DNA of 64,000 nucleotides from Azorinus chamasolen (lineage: Eukaryota; Mollusca; Bivalvia; Cardiida; Solecurtidae), in contig OY755246.1 in the NCBI GenBank assembly GCA_963576725.1, positions 74,269,467 through 74,333,466 of the forward strand, in the 5' to 3' direction. Made by a program: the position numbers and the translations under genes. The notes below the pieces were generated by a model that was not told where the DNA came from, did not search any database, and was given only the letters and a program-made list of their open reading frames with translations. Positions 1-11,916 of this stretch are shown here, piece by piece; position 1 is the stretch's first letter; each line of letters starts with the position of its first letter.

Positions 1-403
1 AGTGTTCCAAGTTTCAAGGCTTTATCACAAATTGTTATGTAAATAAGTGGACTTGTTCCACATAAATTGAGGTTAACATTTTTGCTTAACGCAAATTCTA
101 AGTCCAATTAAGCAACCTTGACATTGGATAAACGAGCCAGGACTTGGCAGGCTACTGTAGCATGTCTACATAAACATTGTGGTTAAATTTGGGAAGGATC
201 CACCAAGCGGAACTTGAGTTAGAGATGTTACAGACAGACAGACCGGTTAACATTTTTGCTAAACGCAAATTCTAAGTCCAATTGTGTGTCCTTGTGTTCA
301 GCGGAACTTGAGTTAGAGATGTTACAGACGGACGGACGGACGGACAGACGGACAGAAAGCGCCATTCCATAATACGTCCCGTTTTTTCAAACGGGCGTAT
401 AAA
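1..403 (+). mobile_element. Helentron-like element, 3' part
   Basis: Body units with GTTATGTAAATAAGTGGACT and GAACTTGAGTTAGAGATGTT, then a GACG/GACA tract (about 325-355) and a 3' hairpin CCCGTTT-TTTC-AAACGGG at 378-395, followed by CGTATAA. The same family returns at 10255-11324 and its body at 17068-21565. The 5' end lies outside the window. Confidence 0.75.
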
Positions 404-690
404 AACTACAAAGGGCCATAACTTCTGTCAAAATTACTGCATCCGAAATTCCAAACCACATGACCATCCTCACATATAGCTGGTTCATATGTAAAAGTTT
501 GAAGTAAATGCCTCAAATAGTGTAGGAGGAGTTAGCTGCACAAGATTTTTTCGCTATATATTCTATATAAGGAAAAACTACAAAGGGCCATAACTTCTGT
601 CAAAATTGTTGCAGCAAAAATTCCAAACCACATGACCATCCTCATGTATAGCTGGTTCATATGTAAAAGTTTGAAGGAAATTAGCCTACA
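404..690. repeat. Two copies of a roughly 165-bp repeat unit
   Basis: A unit starting AAAAACTACAAAGGGCCATA occurs at about 404 and 568, each followed by a conserved ACCACATGACCATCCTCA block. A diverged copy lies near 8090-8200. It is probably a truncated element body. From 690 to 1538 I see no gene and no clear repeat structure. Confidence 0.55.
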
Positions 691-1538
691 ACTCCCCATA
701 CAAAACACTTGTATGACCTATTTCATGTTTTGAATTTGAATTTGAAATATAGAATATTCGTTTATAAGGTTTATAACTTTATATATACAGTATATTGGCT
801 ATATTTTGAGGACCACCGGGAATCAGCAAAAACCTAGGATTATCATGATGCTCTAAAGAACTGAGAGCATTTTGTGACAAGTCATTTCCTAAGAACATTG
901 TTTGACAATGACAAGAAACGTATTAGTCAGTTTAACTTTTTTTTAACATTATCATAAATTTCAGCCTGTATAACGCATATATAATGCACCGATTCTTTCC
1001 TTATATAAGTGATAACGGAAAAACCATTCACATTGGCGACCTAAGTTTCACTATGGTTTGTTAATGGACACTTCACAATAAACCCAAAATTTGCTTTAAA
1101 CCATTAGACATATCCCTAGAACAATCAAAGATTATATCGTTATATTAGGGTGTGGTTTTTTTCTTCATAATTTTCCATTTGTCAACATTCATTTAGTTGC
1201 GTGTGTTGAGTTCGGTGCAAAAACAATCATTATCGTTTCATTCCCATGCTGGTCCATAGTAAGAAAAATCAGGGCGAGTTGCATGATCAAGTTAAGAAAT
1301 TAATTAATAATCAGAACACTTGGCTATGTTTGTCTGAAATACTCTGAAAAAGTTATTTTCCTTTATCTCTCGTAGCAAAAGTGGTTGAACGAAAATTTCG
1401 AAAATATCAAAAGTACAAATATGAGTCATGCAGGAAACACCTCATATAGAACAAACAGCCACCGGAACAGCAACACAAGAAAACACAGCAAATGTACATA
1501 ACTACCAAAAACATAAAGAGACGCACAAGGACAAAACA

Positions 1539-3054
1539 AACTAGAACTATCACTGAATGTGATTGATACCCCCACCCACCACCTTGTTAAAAGATCCAAT
1601 GACTTCAATACAAAAGACAATAGCTCAATAATCCTTTCATCCACACTTGTGGAAAGAAAATTAATTTTAAAGTCCAATCAAGGAATGACTCACATCAAAA
1701 TTATGCCACACACATCTACACATCATTATAAATGCATATGCAAAATATGAGGTTCAATGGTGAAGAAATGTAGAAGTAGTACTTGAGAAGTTATGCTCTG
1801 GACCAAAATATACTTATGAAATGTAACAAAGGGGAATAAATCCCTCAAAAATGAATTCAGAGTTACAAACCTTGTTGACATCACATCCTCTCATCACCCT
1901 CTATCCATACATAAAGTTTCACAGTTGTGCCTACAATACTTAAGAAGTTATGCTCTGGACAAAATATTGCTTCTGCAAAGTAACTAAGGGGAATAACTCT
2001 CTCAACAAGAGCCCCTTGTGTTGGAGCATTATACCCCTAAGTATGTGCCGCCATTATATGCACAATATTAGTTTGATTTGAAGGTTACCATGACCTTGAC
2101 CTTGGACAGACTGACCTCAAAATCAACAGGGGTCATGTACTGGCCATGACCAGCCTTCCCACTGAGTATGAAGACAGCACACCTAATACTTACAAAGTTA
2201 TTAAGTGGACAAGATTTTTGAGTTAAAGGTCACTGTGACCTTGACCTTTGATAGACTGACCTCAAAATCAATAGGGGTCATCTACTAGCCATGACCAAGA
2301 TTCCTACTAAGTATGAAGACAGCACACTGACAGTCATTGGATCTTTTAACAAGGTGGTGGGTCGGGGTATCAAGTTGAGCAGACAAGATATTTTTAAAAG
2401 TTGAAGGTCACTGTGACCTTGACCTTTGACAGACTGACATCATAATCAGTAGAGGTCATGTACTGGCTATTACCAACCCTCCTACTTAGTATGAAGACAG
2501 CACAACTAATATTTATCAAGTTATTGAGCGGACAAGAGTTTTTAGTTGGAGGTCACTGTGACCTTGACCTTTGACTGACTGACATCAAAATCAATAGGAG
2601 TCATCTACTAGCCATGACCAACCTTCCTACTAAATATGAAGACAGCACACCTAATACTTATCAAGTTATTGAGCGGACAAGATTTTTTAGTTGAAGGTCA
2701 GTGACCTTGACCTTTGACAGACTGACCTCAAAATCATTAGGGGTAATCTACTAGCCATGATCAACCTTCCTACTAAGTATGAAGACAGCACACCTAATAC
2801 TTATCAAGTTATTGAGCGGACAAGATATTTAAGTTGAAGGTCACTGTGACCTTGACCGTTGAAGGACTGACCTAAAAATCAGTAGGGGTCATCTACTAGC
2901 CATGACCAACCTTCCTTCTAAGTATGAAAACTGCACACCCAATAGTTGTCAAGTTATTGAGCCTACAAAGATGTGGCTAACAGACGGATGGACGGACAGA
3001 TGGACAGACAACGTGATTCCTATAAAGTCCCCACCACCAGTGGAGGGGGTATAA
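1539..3054 (+). mobile_element. Complete Helentron-like element with response-element array
   Basis: 5' end AACTAGA, hairpin ATCAC-TGAAT-GTGAT (1549-1563), subterminal motif GATACCCCCACC (1565-1576). The body holds about seven roughly 146-bp units containing GGTCACTGTGACCTTGACCT, then a GACGGATGGACGGACAG tract. The 3' hairpin CCCCACCAC-CA-GTGGAGGGG (3029-3048) is followed by GTATAAC, so its 3' arm is the inverse of the 5' subterminal motif. A 42-bp piece of the 5' end sits inverted inside the array at 2332-2373. Confidence 0.8.
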
Positions 3055-4473
3055 CAAACAATAGGGGGAAGATGGAAGTACCACCTTGGAACGGTCAGTG
3101 ACAAAAATCACTGGAGGTTCAAACCAATTTAGGGGTGCCCGAGCTCACACTTATTCTATCCCCTCCCTAAAAGACAAACAGTGTAAAGCAAGGTATCCCC
3201 TATTCGACTATTCTACAACAACTGCGATGGCAAATACTGTGGCAAAGTGCATGTAAAACGAAAACATTTAAATGAAACAAACTGTATCCGCCTATAGCTA
3301 GTGTACTCAATGATTGAGCTGCAAACAGAGTAACTGTAGAAAAGTAATAAAGGGTACAACAAAAACGAGATATCCGATGTCCTTCCATTTCCGGGTTTAA
3401 GAGGTCACTTCATAGAGTACTAAACCTTTATTGTCAGCGTACATGCAAAGAGGGCAGTGTGATTGCCAACTGTAAAAGGGTTGACAACCAGACATGCAGT
3501 ATGCTGTAGTACTATAGGATTGTATCCCTTTTTATTGAATTTTTTAACATACAATGTATTTGATGAACAAAGTGAGAAAATGGGTATGTCCAACAATCTT
3601 ACGAAGTTTGTAAATCACATCGACGCCATAAAATTCAGGATGTGAAATACCGTGTCGCAGGAGCACCTTGAGATTACATTTGTACTTGCCAATAAGTTAG
3701 AGATTTTGATAATAAAATTTAGAGAAAGTTTTTCTTAGTTTATGGTATCTATATCCTTGCTTAAGCAGCTTTTCAGTTAAAAACACTTTTCACCAAAAAC
3801 ACTGAACAATTTAAAAAAATTAAGGACAAAGACATTATTTTTCACTTTGAGTGATACTGACCCATTCACAAAATGTTGAGAAAAATCACTACAAGTTTGC
3901 GAATGTATGCAAATTATGATTGTGAATCTTAGTTTATTAGACTTTGTCTATTAAATTCTCATCATTATTTACTTCAAAGTAAAGTCTACATGTACTTTAG
4001 TGTTTTTCACACATTTAGAAGATTTATGCAGACAGATCTTCCAAAAAGGTTATCGAGAAGGTGAGACCTCGGAAGGTGTGAAAACACCGTGCTTGAAATA
4101 AACAATCAATAAAAGGATCTGCTGGACTGGCGCACATGCTCGAATTTTCCAATTATCAGTATTCGGATTAATGCAGGTATTTTCAATGAGAATTGATAGA
4201 ATTTGAGCCGGGACCTCAAAATTCCCTCAGATTAGGCAGATGTCTCGGCAGAACGAGTGTCAAAATAATGCCGTTATACTGCATAGGAAAAAGCTCACTA
4301 TCAAGAGGTATCAAATAGGAACTTTGCATTAAAAAGTGATTTAAGCTCAGTAATGCCCAAAACATCCCTCTATCAACTGACTTTGACCTTTAGCTTGATG
4401 TGAATATGAGTTTGCTCCTATGAAAAAAACTACAAATTTGAGTTCACATAAAGAGAATATACTATAAACAAAC
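3055..4473. other. Intronic or downstream LRRIQ1 DNA, nothing recognised
   Basis: No open frame here fits LRRIQ1 phase or composition. A few short chance frames exist on both strands. The stretch is AT-rich and apparently single copy within the window. Confidence 0.5.
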
Positions 4474-4614
4474 CTCTTTTGATCTTCCAATATTTTTTGT
4501 TCTTCTTTCCTTCTTTTTATCTCAATCTCTACCTCCTTAATTCTTTCTTCCTCCCTCTTTTTTCTTCTGGTTTCTTTCTTTTCACTCAAAGTTGGTCTGA
4601 ATTCTTTTCTGACT
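4474..4614 (-). CDS. LRRIQ1: LRRIQ1 coding exon 9 (last one visible)
   Basis: 141 nt. Its first base completes the AG left by exon 8 to give AGA (Arg). It then encodes VRKEFRPTLSEKKETRRKKR and EEERIKEVEIEIKRRKEEQKILEDQK, leaving AG at the end. Acceptor TTCTAACAG|AGT, donor AAGAG|GTTTGT. This is the basic, Lys/Glu-rich helix that follows the first IQ motif in vertebrate LRRIQ1. The next exon must begin with one completing base; I could not find it between 1 and 4473, so the gene probably continues off the left edge, with the LRR domain still to come. Confidence 0.84.
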
Positions 4615-4959
4615 CTGTTAGAATAAAATGAAATATTGTCATGCTTTATTGCATAGTGCACAACATTTTAGTCTATCCATTAAAAATAATAGTTTCTGAA
4701 GTTTGATTTGGTTTATATCAGATTTGACGTCGTTTCACCAGTATTTCAGTTGTATCACAATGTCCGGCTAATTGGAGAGGAAGACTCCAGAGGTTCCTCT
4801 GTGCATGGAACAAGTTTCTGAGGTACATGTACATGTATTACAACAATATCATGATGTGTAACAGCAGTTGGTTTATTTGAAATAGGCATTGTGCTTATGT
4901 ATATTTTCCTGAGAGAAAGTGTTGGTTCTGACCTACATGAATTCACTAAGGGTAATGGA

Positions 4960-5705
4960 TGAAGAGTACCATTACCGAAGTGTATCAGGACTATGTGTAC
5001 CATTTCATGGTCGAAGCATACCACTATATAAATCATACAGGAAAAAGGCCAAATTATACTAAATTATCATATTATAATTCTTGAGTAAGGCAAATAGCTT
5101 ATAAATACCTGATTAAGATACAAAAGTGTTTTGTTATGTAATTAAATCCATTTAGTTTTTGCTAAAATCGTTACATCTTTCGATCAATACATGGAATTAT
5201 CCAATATGCTGGATTGGTATATCTTTTGCTCTTAATTCAGCTTTTAACTCTTTCCCTGATCTATGTTTATTACAAATTCCATTAGCAAACAAAGCAGACC
5301 CTGATCAGATGGCTCCTTTTGGAGCTGTCTGATCTGGGGCTACTTTGTTTTGCAGATGCGTGAAAATGCGTTTATATGAAGAAAAGGGTTAATTCAGAGT
5401 ATGCCGATAGATTTTGTCGCTGTTGTGTATTTTGAAAGAAAATTTAGCCACTCTTTTCGTCTTTAGGAACTTGAACTTGTTTAGGATATCTCCAAATCGA
5501 AAGTCGAGTTATGAGTCTCACAACTTGTCAATGACTTCATTAATTACATCCAACTATATTGTATTAATCACAATTGACATTTTCATGTACATGTACATGT
5601 AATATTCATAAATCAATAATGATACCAGTTGAAATTTTTTTAAGTGGTACGCTTCGACCAAAAATGGTACTCTTCTGTAATGGTATGCTTCGGTAATGAT
5701 ACGCC
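4960..5705. repeat. Foldback arms flanking a MITE
   Basis: About 65 bp at 4960-5030 (containing GAAGCATACC) is the inverse, with mismatches, of 5640-5705 (containing AGTGGTACGCTTCGACCA). A TTAA MITE lies between the arms. It may be an old foldback element or MITE with about 70-bp terminal inverted repeats. Confidence 0.45.
5244..5392. mobile_element. TTAA-flanked palindromic MITE (piggyBac-like)
   Basis: Begins TTAACTCTTTCCC and ends GAAAAGGGTTAA, both termini including the TTAA duplication. The centre is an imperfect palindrome: GCAAACAAAGCAGACC, then CTGATCAGATGGCTCC-TTTT-GGAGCTGTCTGATC, then a matching right arm to TTTGTTTTGC. The TTAA target and CCCTTTCC-type termini are the marks of piggyBac-derived MITEs. 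It is non-coding. Confidence 0.7.
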
Positions 5706-5879
5706 AAGTCAATAACCTTCATTAAATATGTATTTTTTCTTTTTTAGAAAAAGCAAATCTATGACTGCATAGTCAAGTACTGTCAACAAAACTGAAACAT
5801 TTGATGAGACTACATCAATGAATAGTATGCTTAAGCCCAACTAATTATCTGAAGATTTTATATTATAACGTTACTAGAA

Positions 5880-6700
5880 AACTGACTCAGTCAGAGAGGG
5901 CCCTGCAGATGATCCTTTGTTGAATATGGCATATTTGATAAATCAAGGGCAGATAACTCTGGAACTGGTGATCTCATTCAACACAAAAACTATAAGTGTC
6001 TTCCTCTCATAATACTTAGCATATGCCCTTAATATGAACCAAATATGTGAAGTACTGTGAGTTATCACGTCAAATCAAAAGTGTTGACAAAAGTTTATGG
6101 CATTTTGGATGAATCAAGGGCAGATAACTCTAGACATAGAGATCTGATTCAACCCCAAAACTATAGGCATCTTTCTCTGATGACACTATTAAGCATATGC
6201 CCTTAATATGAAATCAATATCTGAGGTAGTTTGAGTTATCGCGTCACATCAAAAGTGTTGACAAAAGTCGATGGCATATTTTATTAATCTAGGGCAGATA
6301 ACTCTAGACATAGTGATCTGATTCAACCCAAAAACTATAGGTGTCTTTCTGATGAAACTAAGAATATGCCCTTAATATGAAACCAATATGTGAAGTACTG
6401 GTAGAGTTTTAACATCACATCAAAGGTGTTGTCTGACAGACGTGCAGACAAATAAGAACAATGAGCCAAACCTTTTGTTATTTTCTGTTGTTGAACAAAG
6501 GGCCATGGCCCCTTATTCTATTGTTAGGGAATGAACTCTATTGTTTTCTTTTGTTCTGCTGATCATGACCTGGCCCCTTGTCCTTACTTGGTGGTGTGGT
6601 ACAGACACATCGACAGACAGACAGACAGACGGATGGATGGACAGAAAATGTGATTACTATAGGGCTCCTGCATTTTCAATTAAGGGCCCTAATAAAGAAA
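5880..6700 (+). mobile_element. Helentron-like element, 5' truncated
   Basis: Three roughly 180-bp units with CAAGGGCAGATAACTCT near 5943, 6115 and 6290, then CGACAGACAGACAGACAGAC and a degenerate 3' end (GGGCTCC...GGGCCCTAATAA). Orientation is taken from the GACA tract preceding the end. Confidence 0.55.
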
Positions 6701-6821
6701 AAGATTTAAATTTTGTTAACTGTCTCAGGATATTGACAAATATCTCCCCTTTGTAAACTAAATGCTCAAAAGCAGCATGTCAAGTTCCTTTTTAACAATG
6801 GGTTATGTTTCCAAAACACGA

Positions 6822-8006
6822 AACAAGAGGGCCTAGATGGCCCTTAATCGCTCACCTGATTACCAAAGATTTAAGATTTTTGCTGGTTAGCCCATGGGTA
6901 GGGCCAATATTAACAATAGGGACAATATTTGAACAATGTTGATAGTGGATCATGAGAAGTGTTTCTGCAGAACAAGACTTTCAAAGATTTAGAATATTGA
7001 TTTTATCAAGACAATGATTCTGACCAATGAAGATTGGGCTAAAAATGTGCCCTCTAGAGTATGTTTTCTAAGATTTGACCTACCGACCTACTATTTATTC
7101 CTATCCCACCCATGATCACACTCAACCTTGATATCACAAAGACAAACACTCTGAGCAAGTTTGAGGAAGATTGTGCTAAAAATGTGGCCGTTGGAGTGTA
7201 AACAAGATTTTTCTAAGATATGACGTAGTGACCTACTTTTTGACCACTTTCAAACTTGTCCAAGATTTTATGAGGACAATCATTCTGACTAATTTTCATG
7301 AAGATTTGGCTATAATGTGACCTCTAGAATGTTCACAAAGTTTTCCTACTATTTGATCTAATGACCTAATTTTTAACCCCACATAACCCACTTTCAAACT
7401 CGTTCGAGATTTTATCAAGACAATCATTATGACTAAGTTTCATGAAGATTTGACAAAAAATGTGACCACTAGAGTGTTCACAGGGTTTTTCTACTGTTTG
7501 ACCTAGTGACCTAGTTTTTACCCCACTCGTCAAACTCGTCCGAGACTTTATCAAGACATTCATTCAGACCAAGTTTCATGAAGATTGGACTAAAATTGTA
7601 ACCACAAGAGTGTTCACAAGGTTTTTCTACTGTTTGACGTAGTGACCTAGTTTTTTACCCCACATAACCCACTTTTCAAACTCCTCCGAGAGTTTATCAA
7701 GACAATCATTCTGACCAAGTTTCATGAAAATTGGACTAAAAATGTGACCTACCGGTATATAGGGTTCACAAGGTTTTCCTACTATTTGACCTAGTGACCT
7801 AGTTTTTAACCCAACTTGACCCACTTTCAAACTTGTACGAGATTTTATCAAGATATTCATTCTGACCAAGTTTCATGAGGATTGGACTAAAATTGTGACC
7901 ATTTGAGTGTTCAAAAGCAAATTGTTGACGACGCATGACGGATGCCGGACGTATGACATTCAAGTCTCCCAAAAGCTCACCCTGAGCTTTGCTCAGGTGA
8001 GCTAAA
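6822..8006 (+). mobile_element. Complete Helentron-like element, GCTCACCTG family
   Basis: 5' AACAAGAG, hairpin GGGCC-TAGAT-GGCCC (6829-6843), subterminal GCTCACCTG (6850-6858). About eight units of roughly 128 bp (TTTGACCTAGTGACCTAGTT...) follow, then GACGACGCATGACGG. The 3' hairpin GCTCACCCTGAGC-TTT-GCTCAGGTGAGC (7975-8002) is followed by TAA. The 3' arm CAGGTGAGC is the exact inverse of the 5' motif. Confidence 0.85.
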
Positions 8007-8087
8007 AACAGAATATTGTGCTATAGGACATGGATGCGCCTATCAATATTGTATCTAAATCAAACACTTTTCAGCATATGTTATACA

Positions 8088-8351
8088 GTTAAGAAAAATT
8101 CAAAGTCCCATAACTCTGGTAAAAATGGTCAGAGCAAAAATTCCCTTTCTTACATACATCTCCACATCAATGTTGTTCATCTGTGAACATTTGAAGTAAA
8201 TCCTCCAACTGGTTTATGATGAGTTGGACATACAAGCTTTTTTAACTACATGTATAAGTTATATAGTAAAGAAAATTTCAAAGATGGACGTACACATGGA
8301 CGTACACATGGATGGACAAGAGCAAGGCTATATGCCTTGTGGGGGCATAAT
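8088..8351 (+). mobile_element. Helentron-like fragment with 3' end
   Basis: One diverged unit (compare 404-690), a tract GGACGTACACATGGACGTAC and an end GGGGGCATAATAA. The next element starts directly at its last bases. Confidence 0.55.
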
Positions 8352-8470
8352 AACAAGAGCTGTCAGAAGAACCAGTACACTCGACTAGTTGAAGAATTTA
8401 TCATGGTAATATGCATCAGAAGTCAAAATACAGTACTCACATATGCTAGTTTTTTATGAAAATTGCCAAA
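8352..8470 (+). mobile_element. Solo 5' end of a Helentron-like element
   Basis: AACAAGAGCTGTCAGAAGAAC followed by ACTCGACTAGTTGAAG, which matches the inverse of the 3' end seen at 21541-21562 (CTATTCTTCGAATAGTCGAG). The rest of the element is missing. Confidence 0.5.
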
Positions 8471-8620
8471 GCCATAATATATTAAACATTAAAAGGAACA
8501 TTATAAATGTGCTAAGCTGTCATGTTGGGTTTGGCTGGTTTCTATCAGTGACAGGTGAATTTATATTATTTTCATGTGTGATGTACATATTGTAGGATTC
8601 CCTCTGAAATATTATGGATT

Positions 8621-9005
8621 ACAAGAGTGGCAAAATGTCATAAAATACGCCCGTCAAATGTCTTCAGTTGAAAGGTCATTACTCCATATCAGGTGGCAAT
8701 AGTTCACAGAAATTAATATTTTTTTTACCTTTAATCTATATAAGTCCCTAAACGAAAGAAATACGCCAGTCAATTAAAGTTATCGTCCGGAAACGGAAAA
8801 ATATTACTGAAAAACAATCTATTTTTAGAAAAAGTGACCTTGACCTTGGTCTGGTAAAGCCCATAATCAATAGGGTTCCTGCTTATTGATATCAATGCAC
8901 ATACAGAATTAAAGTTATCGCCCGGAAACGAATTGAGACGCCCTCTGGACTGCATGCCGCAGGGTTTCACATAATCTGTCCCGTCTGAAGACGGGCGTAT
9001 AATAA
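8621..9005 (+). mobile_element. Short Helentron-like element, CGCCCGTC family
   Basis: 5' ACAAGAG, a weak hairpin, subterminal ATACGCCCGTC (8645-8655). The body contains GTGACCTTGACCTTGGTC. The 3' hairpin CCCGTC-TGAA-GACGGG (8980-8995) is followed by CGTATAATAA; GACGGGCGTAT is the inverse of the 5' motif. The body is shared with 16680-17067. Confidence 0.75.
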
Positions 9006-9068
9006 AACATTCAGTTTAAAGCACAACAATGGACTGTCACTGTAATCCCATCTTCATATCCATAACAA

Positions 9069-10106
9069 AACTAGACTGTCGCAGGACAGCAAAGCTCGCC
9101 TATTGTAGACCTTGTCTACAAAGATGAAGTCCAAAATACTTTAACTGAACTATATCAATGTTAACCCACTGGCAAACTCTATTCCAAATACCAGCTACCT
9201 ATGGCAAGTATTTCATGTTGTATTAGTGCATCTTAACACTTACCCCAAAACTTTAACCTTGAGATTTAAGCCCAAAAAGCTAAGTCAAAACAGGTAAAAT
9301 TTTGACTAAAATTGAATTTTATTTTAAATTTTAACTACACTACATCAATGTTCAACACACAGGGAATCTCCATTTCAAATATCAGCTTTCTAGGGCACTT
9401 TCATGTAGTATTAGTGCATTTCAACACTTACTCCAAAACTTTAACCTTCCTATTTCAGCCCAAAAAGCTAAGTCCAAAACAGGTGAAATTTTGACTACAA
9501 TTCAATTTCATTTTAACTACACTACATCGATGTTCAACACACAGGGAACCTCCATTTCAAGTATCAGCTTCCTAGGACAAAACTATTTCATGTAGAATTA
9601 GTGCATTTCAACACTTACCCCAAAACTTTAACCTTGAGATTTCAGTTCAAAAAGATAAGTCAAAAACAGGTGAAATTTTGACTAAAATTAAATTTTATTT
9701 TAAATTTTAACTAACTACATCAATGTTCAGCACACAGGGAACCTCCATTCCAAATACCAGCTTTCTAGGACAAATATTTCATGTAGTATTAGTGCATTTC
9801 AGCACTTACCCCAACACTTTAACCTTCCTATTTCAGCCCAAAAAGCTAAGTCCAAAACAGGTGAAAGTTTGACTAAAATTCAAAATAATTTTTAAATTTT
9901 AACTACACTACATCAATGTTCAACACACCAGGAACCTCCATTTCAAGTATCAGCTTCCTAGGGCAAATATTTCATGTAGTATTAGTGCATTTCAACACTT
10001 ACCCCAAAATTTTAACTAAAAGCCAAGGCTGACGTCGACGCCGACACTGACGCCGACGCCGGGGTGATTAAATAAGCCCTCCTATTCTTCAAATAGGCGA
10101 GCTAAA
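9069..10106 (+). mobile_element. Complete Helentron-like element, GCTCGCCTATT family
   Basis: 5' AACTAGA, hairpin CTGTC-GCAG-GACAG (9076-9089), subterminal GCTCGCCTATT (9094-9104). Five units of about 185-190 bp (ACTACATCAATGTTCAACAC...) follow, then GACGTCGACGCCGACACTGA. The 3' hairpin CCTATT-CTTCA-AATAGG (10081-10097) continues GCGAGCTAA. AATAGGCGAGC is the exact inverse of the 5' motif over 11 bp. Confidence 0.87.
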
Positions 10107-10254
10107 AAGGATGTTGACACGACATCAAACTGGATTTTCCTTCACTATTAACTACAAAGTTCTCTACCGGATTTCCCTGCTAATCATGTACAGTCTTGGG
10201 AAAGTCTATGTCCAATGTGTTGGGAGACCACAAAATAGTTTGATAAAAATCTAA

Positions 10255-11324
10255 AACAAGAGTGCCAGTGGGCACAATATATGCCCGTCGAGGTCTTGTT
10301 CAACATAAACTGGGGTTAAAGTATTTGCTAAACTTAAATTCTAAGTCCAATTTTGCGACCAAGTTTCAAGGTTGTAAATAGGCATACTTTAACAAAAAAC
10401 ATTAACAAAAATTCTAAATTAAAAAGTGCCATAATTGTGTCTAAATGCTTGACAGAGTTACACTGTATTTACTCTTGCCTACAGATGAAGCTTGTGATGG
10501 TAAACAAGTGTTCCAAGTTTAAAAGCTTTATCTCAAAGGGTTATGTAAATAAGTGGACTTTAACCAAAATCTTAACCAAAAATTCTAAGTTAAAAAGGGG
10601 CAAAATTCTGTCAAAATGTTGGACAGAGTTATGTACTGTTGTCTACAGGCGAAGCTTGTGATGGTGAACAAGTGCTCCAAGATTAAAAGCTTTATCTGAA
10701 AGGGTTATGTAAATAAATGGACTTTAACAAAAACCTTAACCAAAAATTCTAAGTTAAAAAGGGGCATAATTCGGTTAAAATGCTTGACAGAGTTATGTAC
10801 TTATGCCTACAGGTGAAGTTTGTGACGGTGAACAAGTGTTCCAAGTTTCAAACCTTTATCGCAAAGTGTTATGTAAATAAGTGGACTTACAAAAATGTGT
10901 TCAACATAAATTGATGTTTTGCTTAACGCAAATGCTAAATGCAAATTCTAAGTCCAATTAAGCGACCATGACCATGGATCAACAAACTGGGACTTGGCAA
11001 GCTACTGTAGCATGTCTAGATAAACATTGTGGTTAAAATTGGGAAGGATCCACCAAGCAGAACTTGAGTTAGAGATGTTACAGACAGACAGGTGGGTTAA
11101 CATTTTTGCTAAATGCAAATTCTAAGTCCAATTGTCTGACCTTGACCTTGGATATACGAACTGGGACATGGCAGGCTACTGTAGCATGTCTAGATAAACA
11201 TTGTGATTAAATTTGAGAAGGATCCACCAAGCAGAACTTGAGTTAGAGATGTTACAGATGGACAGACGGATGGACGAACAGCGCCATTCCATAATACGGC
11301 CCATTTTTTCAAACGGGCGTATAA
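10255..11324 (+). mobile_element. Complete Helentron-like element, GCCCGT family
   Basis: 5' AACAAGAG, hairpin TGCC-AGTG-GGCA (10263-10274), subterminal ATATGCCCGT. The units resemble those at 1-403, then a GACAGACGGATGGACG tract. The 3' hairpin CCCATTT-TTTC-AAACGGG (11300-11317) is followed by CGTATAA. The next element begins at the last A residues. Confidence 0.82.
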
Positions 11325-11916
11325 AAAGAGATGCATAATGGCATTATATGTGGAACATTACTTCAAAGATACATGAAATTTGTTTAAAGGATTTAGGAGG
11401 AGGAGTACTATTATGGCTAAGTCCATGTTTTGTTATAGAACATCATGAAGAATTACATAAGGAACATTACTGTCAAAGTTTTACTGCCCATGTAGGAGTT
11501 CCTCTTATAAGTTCCAAAATATCTGAAATAAATCCTAAAGTCAAATTATCTCCCCTGAATATGTTGGATCATAAAGATCATCCTTCAGGAACATCTTCAT
11601 ATAACATATCATATTCTGTTAAAGGTTCATTGAAATCCGACTACCCATGTACGAGGAATTGGGCTGATGAGTTCAACCACACATAATATCTGGAATAAAT
11701 ACCAAAGTCTGATTAGCTCCCCTGAAATTTGTTGAACCAAAATGATTTTCTTCATGCATATTTTCATAATAATGGTGTACTACTTTATGTTAAGATTTCA
11801 TTGAAATCCAACTACCCATGTAGGAGGAATTGCGCTAACAAGAATGGATGGATTAACTAATTAACAGACGGACATAGGTAAACCAGTATGCCCCCTACTT
11901 TGTAGCGGGGGTATAC
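11325..11916 (+). mobile_element. Helentron-like element abutting the previous one
   Basis: Begins AAAGAG with hairpin ATGC-ATAATG-GCAT and ends, after a short ACAGACGGACA tract, in a hairpin CCCCCTAC-TTT-GTAGCGGGGG plus GTATAC. The body contains two units with CCAACTACCCATGTAGGAGG. The 5' assignment is less secure than the 3' one. Confidence 0.6.

Noticed and set aside
3029..3054. 3' hairpins followed by T/A runs as bacterial-style terminators.
   Set aside because: The window is clearly eukaryotic and the hairpins pair with 5' subterminal motifs of mobile elements.
4755..5036. 93-codon minus-strand frame between LRRIQ1 exons 8 and 9.
   Set aside because: Exons 8 and 9 already join in phase (AG + A), and this frame overlaps the foldback arm at 4960-5030.
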